From UKL13-2 sp036394575 (lineage in GTDB: Bacteria; Pseudomonadota; Gammaproteobacteria; Burkholderiales; Usitatibacteraceae), in assembly GCA_036394575.1 (NCBI GenBank), contig DASWEY010000043.1:1-25343 (forward strand): a DNA stretch of 25,343 bases, read 5' to 3'. A program made the position numbers and the translations under genes. The notes under the pieces are model-generated. The model ran no database searches and had not been told where the DNA came from. It worked only from the letters and a program-made list of their open reading frames with translations. Position 1 is the stretch's first letter. Every line of letters begins with the position of its first letter. Positions 6,405-14,988 of this stretch are shown piece after piece.

Positions 6405-8156
6405 TCAATAGCCTGCCGCCAGCCCGGTGTTGCGCCGCGGATCGTTGGCGCCGTAGTAGCGGTTGTTCCCCACCGGCTTGCCGTCGAGCGTCGGCGCGCC
6501 GACCAGGATCGCCGCGACATGGTTCGCCGGCTGCGCAGTCGCGAGCTTGTGACCCATGTCGAGGAGGATCTTGCGGGTGTCCGGGCTCAGCGCGAAGTTC
6601 TCGACATTGGTCGTCTCGGGCAGCCACTGCTGGTGGAAGCGCGGCGCATCGACCGCCTCCTGCACAGTCATTCCGTAATCGACCACATTGACGATGGTGT
6701 GCACCACCGTGGTGATGATGCGGCTGCCGCCGGGCGTGCCGACGATCAGCACCGGCTTGCCGTCGCGCAGCATGATGGTCGGGCTCATCGAGCTCAGCGG
6801 CCGCTTGCCGGGCGCAATCGCATTGGCCTCGCCCTGCACCAGACCATACATATTCGGCACCCCGAGCTTGGCGGTGAAGTCGTCCATCTCGTCGTTGAGC
6901 AGCACGCCGGTGCCTGCGGCCGTCACCTTGGCGCCGAACCAATCGTTCAGCGTATAGGTGACCGCGACCGCGTTGCCGTCCTTGTCGACGATCGAGTAAT
7001 GCGTCGTATTGCTGCCCTCATGCGGGGCGACGCCGGGCTTCAGGTCCTTCGACACGCCGGCCCTGGACGGGTCGATTGCGGCGCGTATCTTCTCCGCGTA
7101 GCTCTTGTCGAGCAGACGGGTCAGAGGATTGGTCACAAAGTCCGGATCGCCCAGATAGCTGTTGCGATCGACATAGGCATGGCGCATCGCCTCGATCATG
7201 TAATGCACCGATTGCGCCGAGCGGTAGCCGAGATCCTTCAGCGGATAGCCCTCGACGATGTTGAGAATCTCGCAGACGATCACCCCGCCGGAGCTGGGTG
7301 GCGGTGCAGAGACGATATGGTAGCCGCGATAGTCGCATTCGACCGGCGCCAGTTCGCGTGTCTGGTACTGGTCAAGATCGGCCTGGGTGATGATGCCCTT
7401 GCCGGCCGTGCTTGAGGCCACGATCGCGGCACCGACTTTACCCTTGTAGAAGCCATCCCTGCCGCGCTGCGCAATCAGGCGCAGGGTGCGGGCGAGGTCC
7501 TTTTGCACCAGCCGGTGACCGGCCGCCGGCGCCTCGCCCCACGGCAGGAAGATCGCAGCAGTGGCGGCGTCCTTGCGCATATCGCCGACCGCTTCGCGAT
7601 ACATATCCGCGTCGCCCTGTTCAAGCACGAATCCCGTGTCGGCATAGGCGATGGCCGGCGCGATCAATGCCGCGCGCTTCATGGTGCCGTATTTTTCGCG
7701 CGCCAGTTCCAGGCCCGACACCGTGCCGGGCACGCCGACCGCGAGGTGCCCTCTGCTGCTCAGCCCCTTGATGACATTGCCGTTTGCATCGAGATACATA
7801 TCCGCCCTCGCGGCCAGCGGCGCTTTCTCGCGAAAATCGAGAAAGGTCTTGCGGCCATCGGCAAGCTGGATGGTCATGAAGCCGCCGCCGCCGAGGTTGC
7901 CGGCCGCCGGGTAGACCACGGCCAGCGCATAGCCCACGGCGACAGCGGCATCGACCGCGTTGCCGCCCTTCTTCAGCACATCGACTCCCACCTGGGTGGC
8001 GAGGTGCTGGGCGGTCACCACCATGCCGTGTTCGGCTGCGACCGGCGCGACCGACGCCGCCCGGACGGACAGACAGGCGCCGGCAACCATGCCGGCGAGA
8101 ATGGCGCGAAATAGATTGCGATAAAGATTGCGATAAAGATTGCGATAAAGAATCAT
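6405..8156 (-). CDS. ggt: Gamma-glutamyltransferase
   Basis: This 583-residue precursor of a periplasmic gamma-glutamyltransferase cleaves and transfers gamma-glutamyl groups from glutathione and related compounds. Family landmarks are present: AVDAAVAVGYALAVVYPAAG near the N-terminus, the autoprocessing site N-Thr384 in SNTTHYSIVDKDGNAVAVTY, and the glycine loop PLSSMSPTI with GTPGGSRI. Cleavage before Thr384 should give a large alpha subunit and a roughly 200-residue beta subunit with Thr384 as nucleophile. The ATG at 8156 is supported by a GAGGA Shine-Dalgarno sequence about 5 bases upstream; the open frame extends further but has no better start. The signal peptide's n-region is made of repeated YRNL units from a 12-bp tandem repeat. 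The gene is divergent from the TonB-dependent receptor across a 608-bp gap. Confidence 0.95.
   Translation of the reverse strand: MILYRNLYRNLYRNLFRAILAGMVAGACLSVRAASVAPVAAEHGMVVTAQHLATQVGVDVLKKGGNAVDAAVAVGYALAVVYPAAGNLGGGGFMTIQLADGRKTFLDFREKAPLAARADMYLDANGNVIKGLSSRGHLAVGVPGTVSGLELAREKYGTMKRAALIAPAIAYADTGFVLEQGDADMYREAVGDMRKDAATAAIFLPWGEAPAAGHRLVQKDLARTLRLIAQRGRDGFYKGKVGAAIVASSTAGKGIITQADLDQYQTRELAPVECDYRGYHIVSAPPPSSGGVIVCEILNIVEGYPLKDLGYRSAQSVHYMIEAMRHAYVDRNSYLGDPDFVTNPLTRLLDKSYAEKIRAAIDPSRAGVSKDLKPGVAPHEGSNTTHYSIVDKDGNAVAVTYTLNDWFGAKVTAAGTGVLLNDEMDDFTAKLGVPNMYGLVQGEANAIAPGKRPLSSMSPTIMLRDGKPVLIVGTPGGSRIITTVVHTIVNVVDYGMTVQEAVDAPRFHQQWLPETTNVENFALSPDTRKILLDMGHKLATAQPANHVAAILVGAPTLDGKPVGNNRYYGANDPRRNTGLAAGY
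8109..8152 (-). repeat. 12-bp tandem repeat in the ggt signal-peptide coding region
   Basis: The unit ATAAAGATTGCG (plus strand) occurs exactly at 8121-8132 and 8133-8144, with near or partial copies on each side. On the coding strand it encodes YRNL repeats at residues 4-15. Because 12 bp is in frame, copy-number change would lengthen or shorten the positively charged n-region without breaking the gene. Confidence 0.85.
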
Positions 8157-8764
8157 TTTTTCCTCGGATATGGGTTCAATCATTCTGCAGTGACGCGCGC
8201 AGGCGGCTTCCGCCAGGAAAAGCGTTGCCTGCTTACTTAGCGAAAGTCGCGCCAGATATGCGGCAGGTCCGCCAGCGCGGCGATTCCGATTCTCGCACCA
8301 TCCAATACAGGTACCGCGCCTACGACTGCTGTCGCGACCGCATCGATCGCGTATTTGTCGGCACAGCACTTGTGCCGGCAATCACACAATGAAAATCCGT
8401 TACGATTCGCGCGCCGCAAGTCCCGCTTCGGCTGGTACGCCATGGTGGTGCGCCTGGTCCCGACGAACGCACCAAATGCGCCCGGTTTATCCGGCCTCCA
8501 CGCACAGCGGACCCTTGCGCACACGCGCAGCACACCGTCGGTCCCTGCGTACCAAATAGTTGCCACCGTTCATTCCCGATGCTGAAGGGAATGCACTGAC
8601 TCTGTGCTGAGACGCACTGTTCCGCTGGTTGGCACAGTCCCTGCTAACCACACATTTGAGTCCAAAAAAAGCACAGGCCACGCAGCAGGTGCGGGGATTC
8701 GAATTCTTCATCTGTCGGGATGTTGAGTTCCCGGCGCACTGATTTTCACCACAAGGGGACAGAC
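8157..8764. other. 608-bp divergent intergenic region without a credible gene
   Basis: Both flanking genes start outward from this gap, so it must hold both promoters. Short open frames on either strand show no family motifs or good start signals. A perfect inverted repeat, CGGCACA (8359-8365) with TGTGCCG (8371-8377), lies near the middle. I see no convincing -35/-10 pair and could not fit a known riboswitch core. The Shine-Dalgarno sequence AAGGGGA for the receptor lies at its right end. Confidence 0.6.
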
Positions 8765-11206
8765 GTGAGCAAAAAGATATGCAAATTAAGTTTGCTGGCC
8801 GTTGCTGTGCACTCAAGCATTGCATTTGCCCAGTCCACGCAAGTGACTTCCGCCGGCGTTGCGGCTACGGAAAAAATTGACACCGTGATCGTCACCGGCA
8901 CGCGCCAGACCGGTCTGAAGGCAGTAGACAGTCCTTCACCGATACAGGTGCTCGATATCGGCGCGCTGGAAAGAACCGGTCAGCCGGATCTGATCCAGGC
9001 GATGGCGCAGAATCTTCCTTCCTTTACCGCGCAAGCCTTCGGCGGCGACACCGCCAATCTGACATTGTCGGCAAAACTGCGCGGCCTGAGCCCCAACCAT
9101 ACCCTGGTGCTGATCAATGGCAAGCGGCGGCACACGACCGCCAACCTGGCGGTGCTTGCCGGCGCCTACCAGGGCGGGGCCGCCGCCGACTTGAGTTTTA
9201 TCCCCGTCTCGGCCATCGATCATATCGAGGTGCTGCAAGAGGGTGCTGCCGCCCAGTACGGCACGGATGCAATCGCCGGTGTAGTCAACATCATCCTGAA
9301 ATCCTACGACGAGGGCGGTTTGGTCAGCGCGACCGGCGGTAAATATTTTGACGGCGGCGGCAAGACCGGAGACATATCCGCCAATCTGGGTCTGAAGCCA
9401 TTTGAACGGGCGTTCCTGAATATCAGCGCTGAGACGAAATACCACGACTTCAGCGATCGGGGCGGGATTGATCCGCGCGTGGTAGCGCCGGCCAATCTGG
9501 CATCGCAGCCAACCTTGGTGAACTTCCCGGGTTATCCCTATGTAAATCATATCTCGGGCGATGCCGCGTATCACCTGAGCATGATGACAGCCAATGCCGG
9601 ATACGATATGGGGCGCGGGCTGGAGTTCTACAGCTTCGCCACCTATGGCCGCAAAACAGCCGCCGCTTTTGAAAACTACCGCACGCCCAACCGGATTCCG
9701 GCGATTTACCCGGCGGGCTTCAACCCGCTTGAATCCATCAAGGAAGACGACTACGCGCTCACCGCCGGACTGAAGGGCAAGGCCGCGGGCTGGAACTGGG
9801 ATTTGAGCACGGTTTACGGCAAGGACCACGACAAGGTCGGCGTCTTGAATTCCGGCAACGTTTCCCTGTTCAAGGATACCGGGGCAACACCAACGGAATT
9901 CCATGCCGGCGATTTCATCGCCAGCCAGTGGACCAATAACCTCGATTTCAGCCGCGATTTCAGCATCGGCTGGAAATCGCCGCTGACCGTGGCCGCCGGA
10001 CTAGAGCAGCGCACCGACAAATATGAAATCGGCGCCGGCGATGCAGCCTCACGCTACAAGGAGGGCTCGCAATCCTATCCGGGTTTCCTGCTCACCGATG
10101 CCGGCAAGCATCGTCGCAGCAACGTCGCCACCTATGTCGATTTCGCCGGCTCTCCGGCTGAAAACCTGAAGATCGATGCCGCCGCGCGCTTCGAGCATTA
10201 CAGCGACTTCGGCAATTCGACAGTGGGAAAATTCACCAGCCGTTACGACTTCACGCCTGAATTCGCGCTGCGCGGCACCGTCAGCAGCGGCTTCCGCGCG
10301 CCAACCCTGGCCGAAGAATATTATTCGGCCACCAATGTGGCGCCCACTTCGGCCTTTGTGCAGCTTGCGCCGAATTCGCCCGGCGCCAAACTGGTCGGCG
10401 TGGACGGCCTCAAGGCTGAAAAATCGCGCAACTACAGCCTGGGTTTTGTCGCCCATCCGGCGCCCAAGGTGACGATGACACTCGATGCTTACTACATCAC
10501 CATCAAGGACCGCATCGTCGGCAGCGGCCAGCTGTTCGGTTCCGGCGGCGCGGTCAATTCACCGGCCGTGGTTGCGGCCATCAAGGCAAACGGCAATGTG
10601 CTCGATCCGGCGGTCACGCAGACCGGCATCAATATTTTCTCGAATGCCGTCGATACCCGCAGCACCGGGGCCGAGTTCGTGCTCTCCTACAGCGACAACT
10701 ATGACGAATACGGACGCGTGGACTGGTCGGCGGCGGCCAACGTCAACAAAGTCCTGGTCACCAAGATCAATCAGGCGCCGACGGTTCTGCTGCCGCAGAA
10801 GCTGCTCGATCTGGCGGCGATTTCCACGCTACAAACCGCCTCGCCCAAGTACCGGATAAATCTCGGTGCGTTATGGAAGCTGGGCGCCTGGAGCGTGAAT
10901 GCGCGCGAGGCCGTCTATGGCCCCTCGTCGGCTTACGCTTCGCGCAACGGCCTGAATTATTACGAGACCAAGATCCATACCAAGTTCATCACGGATCTGG
11001 AAGTGGCCAACCAGGTGACCAAGTCGGTAACGGTGGCGGTAGGCGCGAACAACCTGTTCAATGTGCACCCCGACACGGTCAACAGCGATTTGCTGGCAGC
11101 GCGCCGCGCGGCGCTCGACAACGGCGCCGTCGCACTTTACCCAAGTTTCTCGCCGTTCGGCATTAACGGCGGCTATTACTACGCCAAGGTAAGTTATACG
11201 TTCTGA
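8765..11206 (+). CDS. TonB-dependent outer-membrane receptor
   Basis: This 813-residue outer-membrane receptor has a Sec signal peptide with likely cleavage after AFA (residue 22). A plug domain follows (about 38-190): DTVIVTGTR is the TonB-box/plug start, and LVLINGKRRH and EVLQEGAAAQYGTDAIAGVVNI are plug signatures. A beta-barrel follows and ends in YAKVSYTF, with the C-terminal Phe recognised by the BAM complex. Such receptors import scarce ligands (siderophores, vitamin B12, sugars, peptides) using TonB energy. The ligand is not evident and no transport genes adjoin. The GTG at 8765 is chosen because AAGGGGA lies 5 bp before it and the signal peptide begins there; an ATG at 8720 is in frame but lacks this. 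A strong terminator follows the stop. Confidence 0.93.
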   Translation: MSKKICKLSLLAVAVHSSIAFAQSTQVTSAGVAATEKIDTVIVTGTRQTGLKAVDSPSPIQVLDIGALERTGQPDLIQAMAQNLPSFTAQAFGGDTANLTLSAKLRGLSPNHTLVLINGKRRHTTANLAVLAGAYQGGAAADLSFIPVSAIDHIEVLQEGAAAQYGTDAIAGVVNIILKSYDEGGLVSATGGKYFDGGGKTGDISANLGLKPFERAFLNISAETKYHDFSDRGGIDPRVVAPANLASQPTLVNFPGYPYVNHISGDAAYHLSMMTANAGYDMGRGLEFYSFATYGRKTAAAFENYRTPNRIPAIYPAGFNPLESIKEDDYALTAGLKGKAAGWNWDLSTVYGKDHDKVGVLNSGNVSLFKDTGATPTEFHAGDFIASQWTNNLDFSRDFSIGWKSPLTVAAGLEQRTDKYEIGAGDAASRYKEGSQSYPGFLLTDAGKHRRSNVATYVDFAGSPAENLKIDAAARFEHYSDFGNSTVGKFTSRYDFTPEFALRGTVSSGFRAPTLAEEYYSATNVAPTSAFVQLAPNSPGAKLVGVDGLKAEKSRNYSLGFVAHPAPKVTMTLDAYYITIKDRIVGSGQLFGSGGAVNSPAVVAAIKANGNVLDPAVTQTGINIFSNAVDTRSTGAEFVLSYSDNYDEYGRVDWSAAANVNKVLVTKINQAPTVLLPQKLLDLAAISTLQTASPKYRINLGALWKLGAWSVNAREAVYGPSSAYASRNGLNYYETKIHTKFITDLEVANQVTKSVTVAVGANNLFNVHPDTVNSDLLAARRAALDNGAVALYPSFSPFGINGGYYYAKVSYTF

Positions 11207-11214
11207 AGCTGATA

Positions 11215-11249
11215 TAAAAACAGGGCCCTGCGGGGCCCTGTTTTTTTTT
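11215..11249. terminator. Strong bidirectional intrinsic terminator
   Basis: The perfect 8-bp GC-rich stem CAGGGCCC (11221-11228) and GGGCCCTG (11233-11240) has loop TGCG. On the plus strand nine T follow (11241-11249), ending the receptor transcript. On the minus strand the complement of the five A at 11216-11220 gives a U-run, so it can also end the M13 peptidase transcript. Confidence 0.93.
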
Positions 11250-11316
11250 GACCCGCGCACCAGCACGGCTGGGGTATTTCCCGGCAATGATGGCGTCGCG
11301 CAAGCGAAACGCGGTC

Positions 11317-13362
11317 TTACCAGATCGTCACGCGCTGCTCGGGCGGCAGGAACATCTTGTCGTCTGCTTTGACGCCGAACGCCTCATAGAAGCCCGGCTG
11401 GTTCTTGAGCGGCGCTGTGCCGCGCACATTGGCCGGTGCATGTGGATTGGTTTTCACCAGCACGATGGTGGAGTCATCGCGCATCTTGCTGCGCCATACC
11501 TGCGCCCAGCCGAGGAACACGCGCTGCTCGCCGCTAAAACCGTCGATCACGGGCGAAGGCTTGCCGCCAAGAGATTTCACATAAGCCTTGTATGCCACCG
11601 CCAGGCCAGAATTGTCGCCGATGTTTTCGCCGAGGGTCAGCGCGCCGTTGACGTGATAGCCGGCCAGCGGCTCATAGGCATCGTATTGCGCGACCAGCGC
11701 CTTGGTCTTGGCCGAGAATTTCTCGCGGTCCTCCGTCGTCCACCAGTTGCGCAGATTGCCGATTTCGTCGGACTGGCTGCCCTGGTCATCGAAGCCATGG
11801 CCGATCTCATGACCGATCACGGCGACGATGCCGCCATAATTGACCGCATCATCGGCCGCCGGGTTGAAGAACGGCGGTTGCAGGATCGCGGCCGGGAACA
11901 CGATTTCGTTCATGCGCGGGTTGTAATAGGCATTCACTGTTTGCGGCGTCATGCCCCACTCTTCACGATCGACCGGCTTACCGAGGCGCGCGATATTGCG
12001 TTTGCTTTCGGCGAGACTGACGCTCCTCAAGTTGCCGATCAGGTCATCCCTGGAGATGGTGACCGCCGAATAGTCGCGCCATTTGCTCGGATAGCCGATC
12101 TTCGGATTCATCGTCGCCAGTTTGGCGCGCGCCTGCTTCTTGGTGGTTGGGCTCATCCAGTCGAGATTGTCGATGCTGTCGCCGAATGCGGCGACCAGAT
12201 TGCCGACCAGTTTCTCCATGCGCTTTTTGTTCTCGGCCGGGAAGTATTTCTCGACATAGCGTTTGCCGAGCGCCTCGCCCAAAGACCCCTCGACCAAGGC
12301 TATGCCGCGCTTCCAGGATTCCTCATTGACCGGCACGCCACGAAGCGTCGTGCTGTAGAACGCAAAGTCGTCGTCAACAATTGACTTCGACAGGTAGGGT
12401 GCATAGTTGTTGATCACATGCCATTTGAAATACGCCTTCCAGGTATCCAGCGGCGCCATTTCCAGCGCCTTGGCGAAACCCGTCAAATAACTGGGTTGCG
12501 TGACGATGACCGAATTGATCTTGCCCTCGATGCCGAAGGCGCGCAACTGCGACTGCCAGTCGTAGCCCGGCACCATTTCAACCAGCTTGGCCAGTTCGAC
12601 CTTGTTGTACGTCTTGACCGCGTTGCGGCTCTCGACGCGCGTCCACTGCACCTTGGCCAATTCGGTTTCGAGCGCGACGATGTCCTTAGCATGCACTGCG
12701 GCATCCTTGTCGCCGGCGGCGCCAAGCATCTTCGCGACCAGGACTTCGTACTTGGCGCGCGCATCCTTGAGCTTGGCGTCATTGTCGTTCAGATAGTAAT
12801 CGCGGTCCGGCAGACCGAGGCCGCTCTGGCGGATGTAAACCGCGTACTGGGTCGCATCCCTGGCGTCCTGCGCAACACTCATGCCGAAGGGCGTGGTGAT
12901 GCGCATCTGGTTCATATACGCCATCAGCGCCGGCAGCTCGCTCTTCGACTTGAGTCCATCAATGCGGGCGAAATCCGCTTGCAGGGGGTTGATGCCCAGC
13001 GACTCGCGGCGCGCTTCATCGACGAAACTGACATACAGATCGCCGATTTTCTGCTCTTCGCTGCTTGGCGTCTTGTCTTTTTGCGCGACGATGCCATCGA
13101 CGATGGTGCGTAGATTGTCAACCGCGTTTTCGCGCAGTTCATTGAACGCGCCCCAGCTCGATTTATCGGCCGGGATCGCGGTATTTTTCAGCCAGACACC
13201 ATTGGTATATTGGTAAAAATCATCCTGCGGGCGTACCGTGGTATCCAGGTTCTTGAGGTCGATGCCGGAAGACAGCGCCGGCGGCTGTGGCGCAAAAGCA
13301 TGGCAGGAAGCCAGTAAAAAAGGCAGCACGCCGATCAGCGCGCACAATAAGCGTCGGTTCAC
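11317..13362 (-). CDS. M13 (neprilysin/PepO-like) zinc metallopeptidase lipoprotein
   Basis: This 681-residue peptidase belongs to family M13. The zinc site is complete: His518-Glu-Ile-Gly-His522 (VIGHEIGHGFDDQG) with Glu579 in ENIGDNSG as third ligand. The substrate-binding motif VNAYYNP precedes it, and the protein ends with a family-like Trp. Family enzymes cut oligopeptides of limited size. A signal peptide with lipobox LASC (Cys20) suggests a lipid-anchored periplasmic or surface protein. The GTG at 13362 is chosen since AGGA lies about 8 bp before it and the signal peptide follows directly; the longer open frame up to 13503 adds an unlikely N-terminus. The gene follows the transglutaminase-like lipoprotein gene on the same strand, 154 bp away with hairpins in between, so it is probably a separate unit. 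Confidence 0.93.
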   Translation of the reverse strand: MNRRLLCALIGVLPFLLASCHAFAPQPPALSSGIDLKNLDTTVRPQDDFYQYTNGVWLKNTAIPADKSSWGAFNELRENAVDNLRTIVDGIVAQKDKTPSSEEQKIGDLYVSFVDEARRESLGINPLQADFARIDGLKSKSELPALMAYMNQMRITTPFGMSVAQDARDATQYAVYIRQSGLGLPDRDYYLNDNDAKLKDARAKYEVLVAKMLGAAGDKDAAVHAKDIVALETELAKVQWTRVESRNAVKTYNKVELAKLVEMVPGYDWQSQLRAFGIEGKINSVIVTQPSYLTGFAKALEMAPLDTWKAYFKWHVINNYAPYLSKSIVDDDFAFYSTTLRGVPVNEESWKRGIALVEGSLGEALGKRYVEKYFPAENKKRMEKLVGNLVAAFGDSIDNLDWMSPTTKKQARAKLATMNPKIGYPSKWRDYSAVTISRDDLIGNLRSVSLAESKRNIARLGKPVDREEWGMTPQTVNAYYNPRMNEIVFPAAILQPPFFNPAADDAVNYGGIVAVIGHEIGHGFDDQGSQSDEIGNLRNWWTTEDREKFSAKTKALVAQYDAYEPLAGYHVNGALTLGENIGDNSGLAVAYKAYVKSLGGKPSPVIDGFSGEQRVFLGWAQVWRSKMRDDSTIVLVKTNPHAPANVRGTAPLKNQPGFYEAFGVKADDKMFLPPEQRVTIW

Positions 13363-13455
13363 AATGGTGTCCTTGTAGTGACGGGTTTCGCAGGGTAAAC
13401 GCACGCAGGGATCGCCGCGCGAGCCCGCATTATTACCGAATCCCACAGTTTGCGC

Positions 13456-13497
13456 GCGGGGCGCAGCCCGCTCAGCCCGGCGTGCAGAAACGCCGGG
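13456..13497. other. Two hairpins between two minus-strand genes
   Basis: Two stems follow each other: GCGGG/CCCGC (13456-13471) and the perfect CCCGGCGT/ACGCCGGG (13476-13497). They lie just after the stop of the transglutaminase-like gene and upstream of the peptidase gene. There is no T-run, so they may stabilise a 3' end or attenuate rather than terminate. Confidence 0.4.
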
Positions 13498-13516
13498 ATA
13501 CAAGTACCTGGCCGGG

Positions 13517-14704
13517 TTAATGAACGGGCAGCTGTTTCTTGATCTTCTTGTTCATGCTCTCTGGCGCCGGCTCATCGCGCGTCAGGCCCGCCAGCAGCAA
13601 CGCCTGTTTTTTCGCCTCATCCTGATTGCCGTTGCGCAAATAAGCGATGGCCAGATAGCGATGGACTTCCTCGAAACCGGTGCTCAGCGTCTCGGCGTGC
13701 TCGAGTGCATTGATGGCATTCCGGTAATTTTCTTTCTGGAATTGATCCAGGCCCAAGCCGATCCAGTAATAGGGATTTTTTTCGCGCCTGGCTTCCAGCA
13801 CGCGCGCATATGCAGCGGCCTCGCTGTCGCGCCCCTGCGATACCAGCAACTGATGCAGGGAAGCCATGGCGATATCATCTTGATCGTTCAGGGTGATGGC
13901 GTAGCGCAACGACCGTTCGGCGCTGGGCAGCAGACCGTGACGTTTATAGAGCAGCGCCAGGTTGGCATAGCTGGGTGCAAAACTGCCGTCGGTCAGGATC
14001 GCCGCCTTGAAGTGGGCATAGGCGCGGGGCAGATCGCCTTCCACCATATATTCCGCTGCCAGATTGTTGTAGAAACGGGCCAGAATGGCATCCTCTGTCA
14101 ATGTCGGCCCCTCACGTCGCGAACCGATCTGCGGCTCGAAATCAATGATCACATCGCCAATGCCAAGGCCGATGCTGCTATCGGATTGCAGCCGACCGCC
14201 GTTCTTGATCAGCAGGTTCACATGCCCTGCCACATAATCCACACCATCGTAGCGATCGAAAATATGCGGAACGCGTACCTCCTGCATTTTTACCGGCAGG
14301 TCCATGGTTTTAGCGATGGAATAAGCCAGCACCAGCAGCGACAGACAATCGCCACGTTTGCGACGCCAGGTTTCGGCGGCAACACTGGAATGCCCGGTCT
14401 CGTAGGGAAACTCGCTTAGCTTCGCGCCGTTGCGAGGTCCATAAAGCAAAGCAATCAGCCGCGTGACGCGCGTTTGCGCGCTCGCCCTTTCCAGGCGCGC
14501 GCCTTTGAGAGCGGCCAGCAAATCGTCATCGAGCGCAAACAGCTGTTGTTTGTCGATCGTGACCAAATTGCGATCATAGCTGAAAATCTGATCCTGCCAA
14601 AGCTGTTGTACCGGCACCGGTACGGAAACAGGAATCGGCGGTCCGGAAACGCAGCCGCCCAGGCAAAGCATAAACATCGTGGTTGCAAGCGCTTTGATGT
14701 TCAT
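13517..14704 (-). CDS. Transglutaminase-like/TPR lipoprotein
   Basis: This 395-residue protein has a lipoprotein signal (LGGC, Cys18), a transglutaminase-like domain (about 75-195) and a C-terminal tetratricopeptide-repeat region (about 205-370). The candidate catalytic triad is Cys120 in KRGDCLSLLVLAYSI, His161 in YVAGHVNLL and Asp189 in IIDFEP. The TPR part begins at FYNNLAAEYMVEGDLPRAYAHFKAAI. The Cys-His-Asp fold covers proteases and amide-bond enzymes as well as transglutaminases; the TPRs suggest it docks on a partner protein. The substrate is unknown. The start is firm: GGAGGA lies 3 bases before the ATG. It lies divergent from the DUF2235 gene and upstream of the M13 peptidase gene on the same strand. 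Confidence 0.8.
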   Translation of the reverse strand: MNIKALATTMFMLCLGGCVSGPPIPVSVPVPVQQLWQDQIFSYDRNLVTIDKQQLFALDDDLLAALKGARLERASAQTRVTRLIALLYGPRNGAKLSEFPYETGHSSVAAETWRRKRGDCLSLLVLAYSIAKTMDLPVKMQEVRVPHIFDRYDGVDYVAGHVNLLIKNGGRLQSDSSIGLGIGDVIIDFEPQIGSRREGPTLTEDAILARFYNNLAAEYMVEGDLPRAYAHFKAAILTDGSFAPSYANLALLYKRHGLLPSAERSLRYAITLNDQDDIAMASLHQLLVSQGRDSEAAAYARVLEARREKNPYYWIGLGLDQFQKENYRNAINALEHAETLSTGFEEVHRYLAIAYLRNGNQDEAKKQALLLAGLTRDEPAPESMNKKIKKQLPVH

Positions 14705-14988
14705 AAGTCCTCCATCTCGCGAAATGCAGAATTCATATTAGCGCAATGGCAGGCCGAACGGGCTGAAGCATCGCGCCCCGGCGAAGTGCCACTGCCATTA
14801 CCAATTATTCGCTGATACTGTGGCAAACGCTATCGCTAAATGCGCGCCCTGTTCCCGTTTTCACGCGTTTCGGCTCGTCCGCCGCCGCCCTGTTCCCACC
14901 CGCACAGGTAGGACAGCACCGCAAAAACAGGCGTAAAAATGGCATCGCCGGATACAACGCTTCCATTACCGGCCCGAAAGGGGATTAC

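Noticed and set aside
8237..8566. 109-residue minus-strand open frame in the 608-bp gap
   Set aside because: It has no ribosome binding site and no motif, and its Arg/Cys-rich composition is unlike neighbouring proteins. I cannot support it as a gene.
11248..12384. 378-residue open frame on the plus strand opposite the M13 peptidase
   Set aside because: The minus strand encodes the complete zinc peptidase with HEIGH and ENIGD motifs. The plus frame would also begin right after the terminator without a ribosome binding site.
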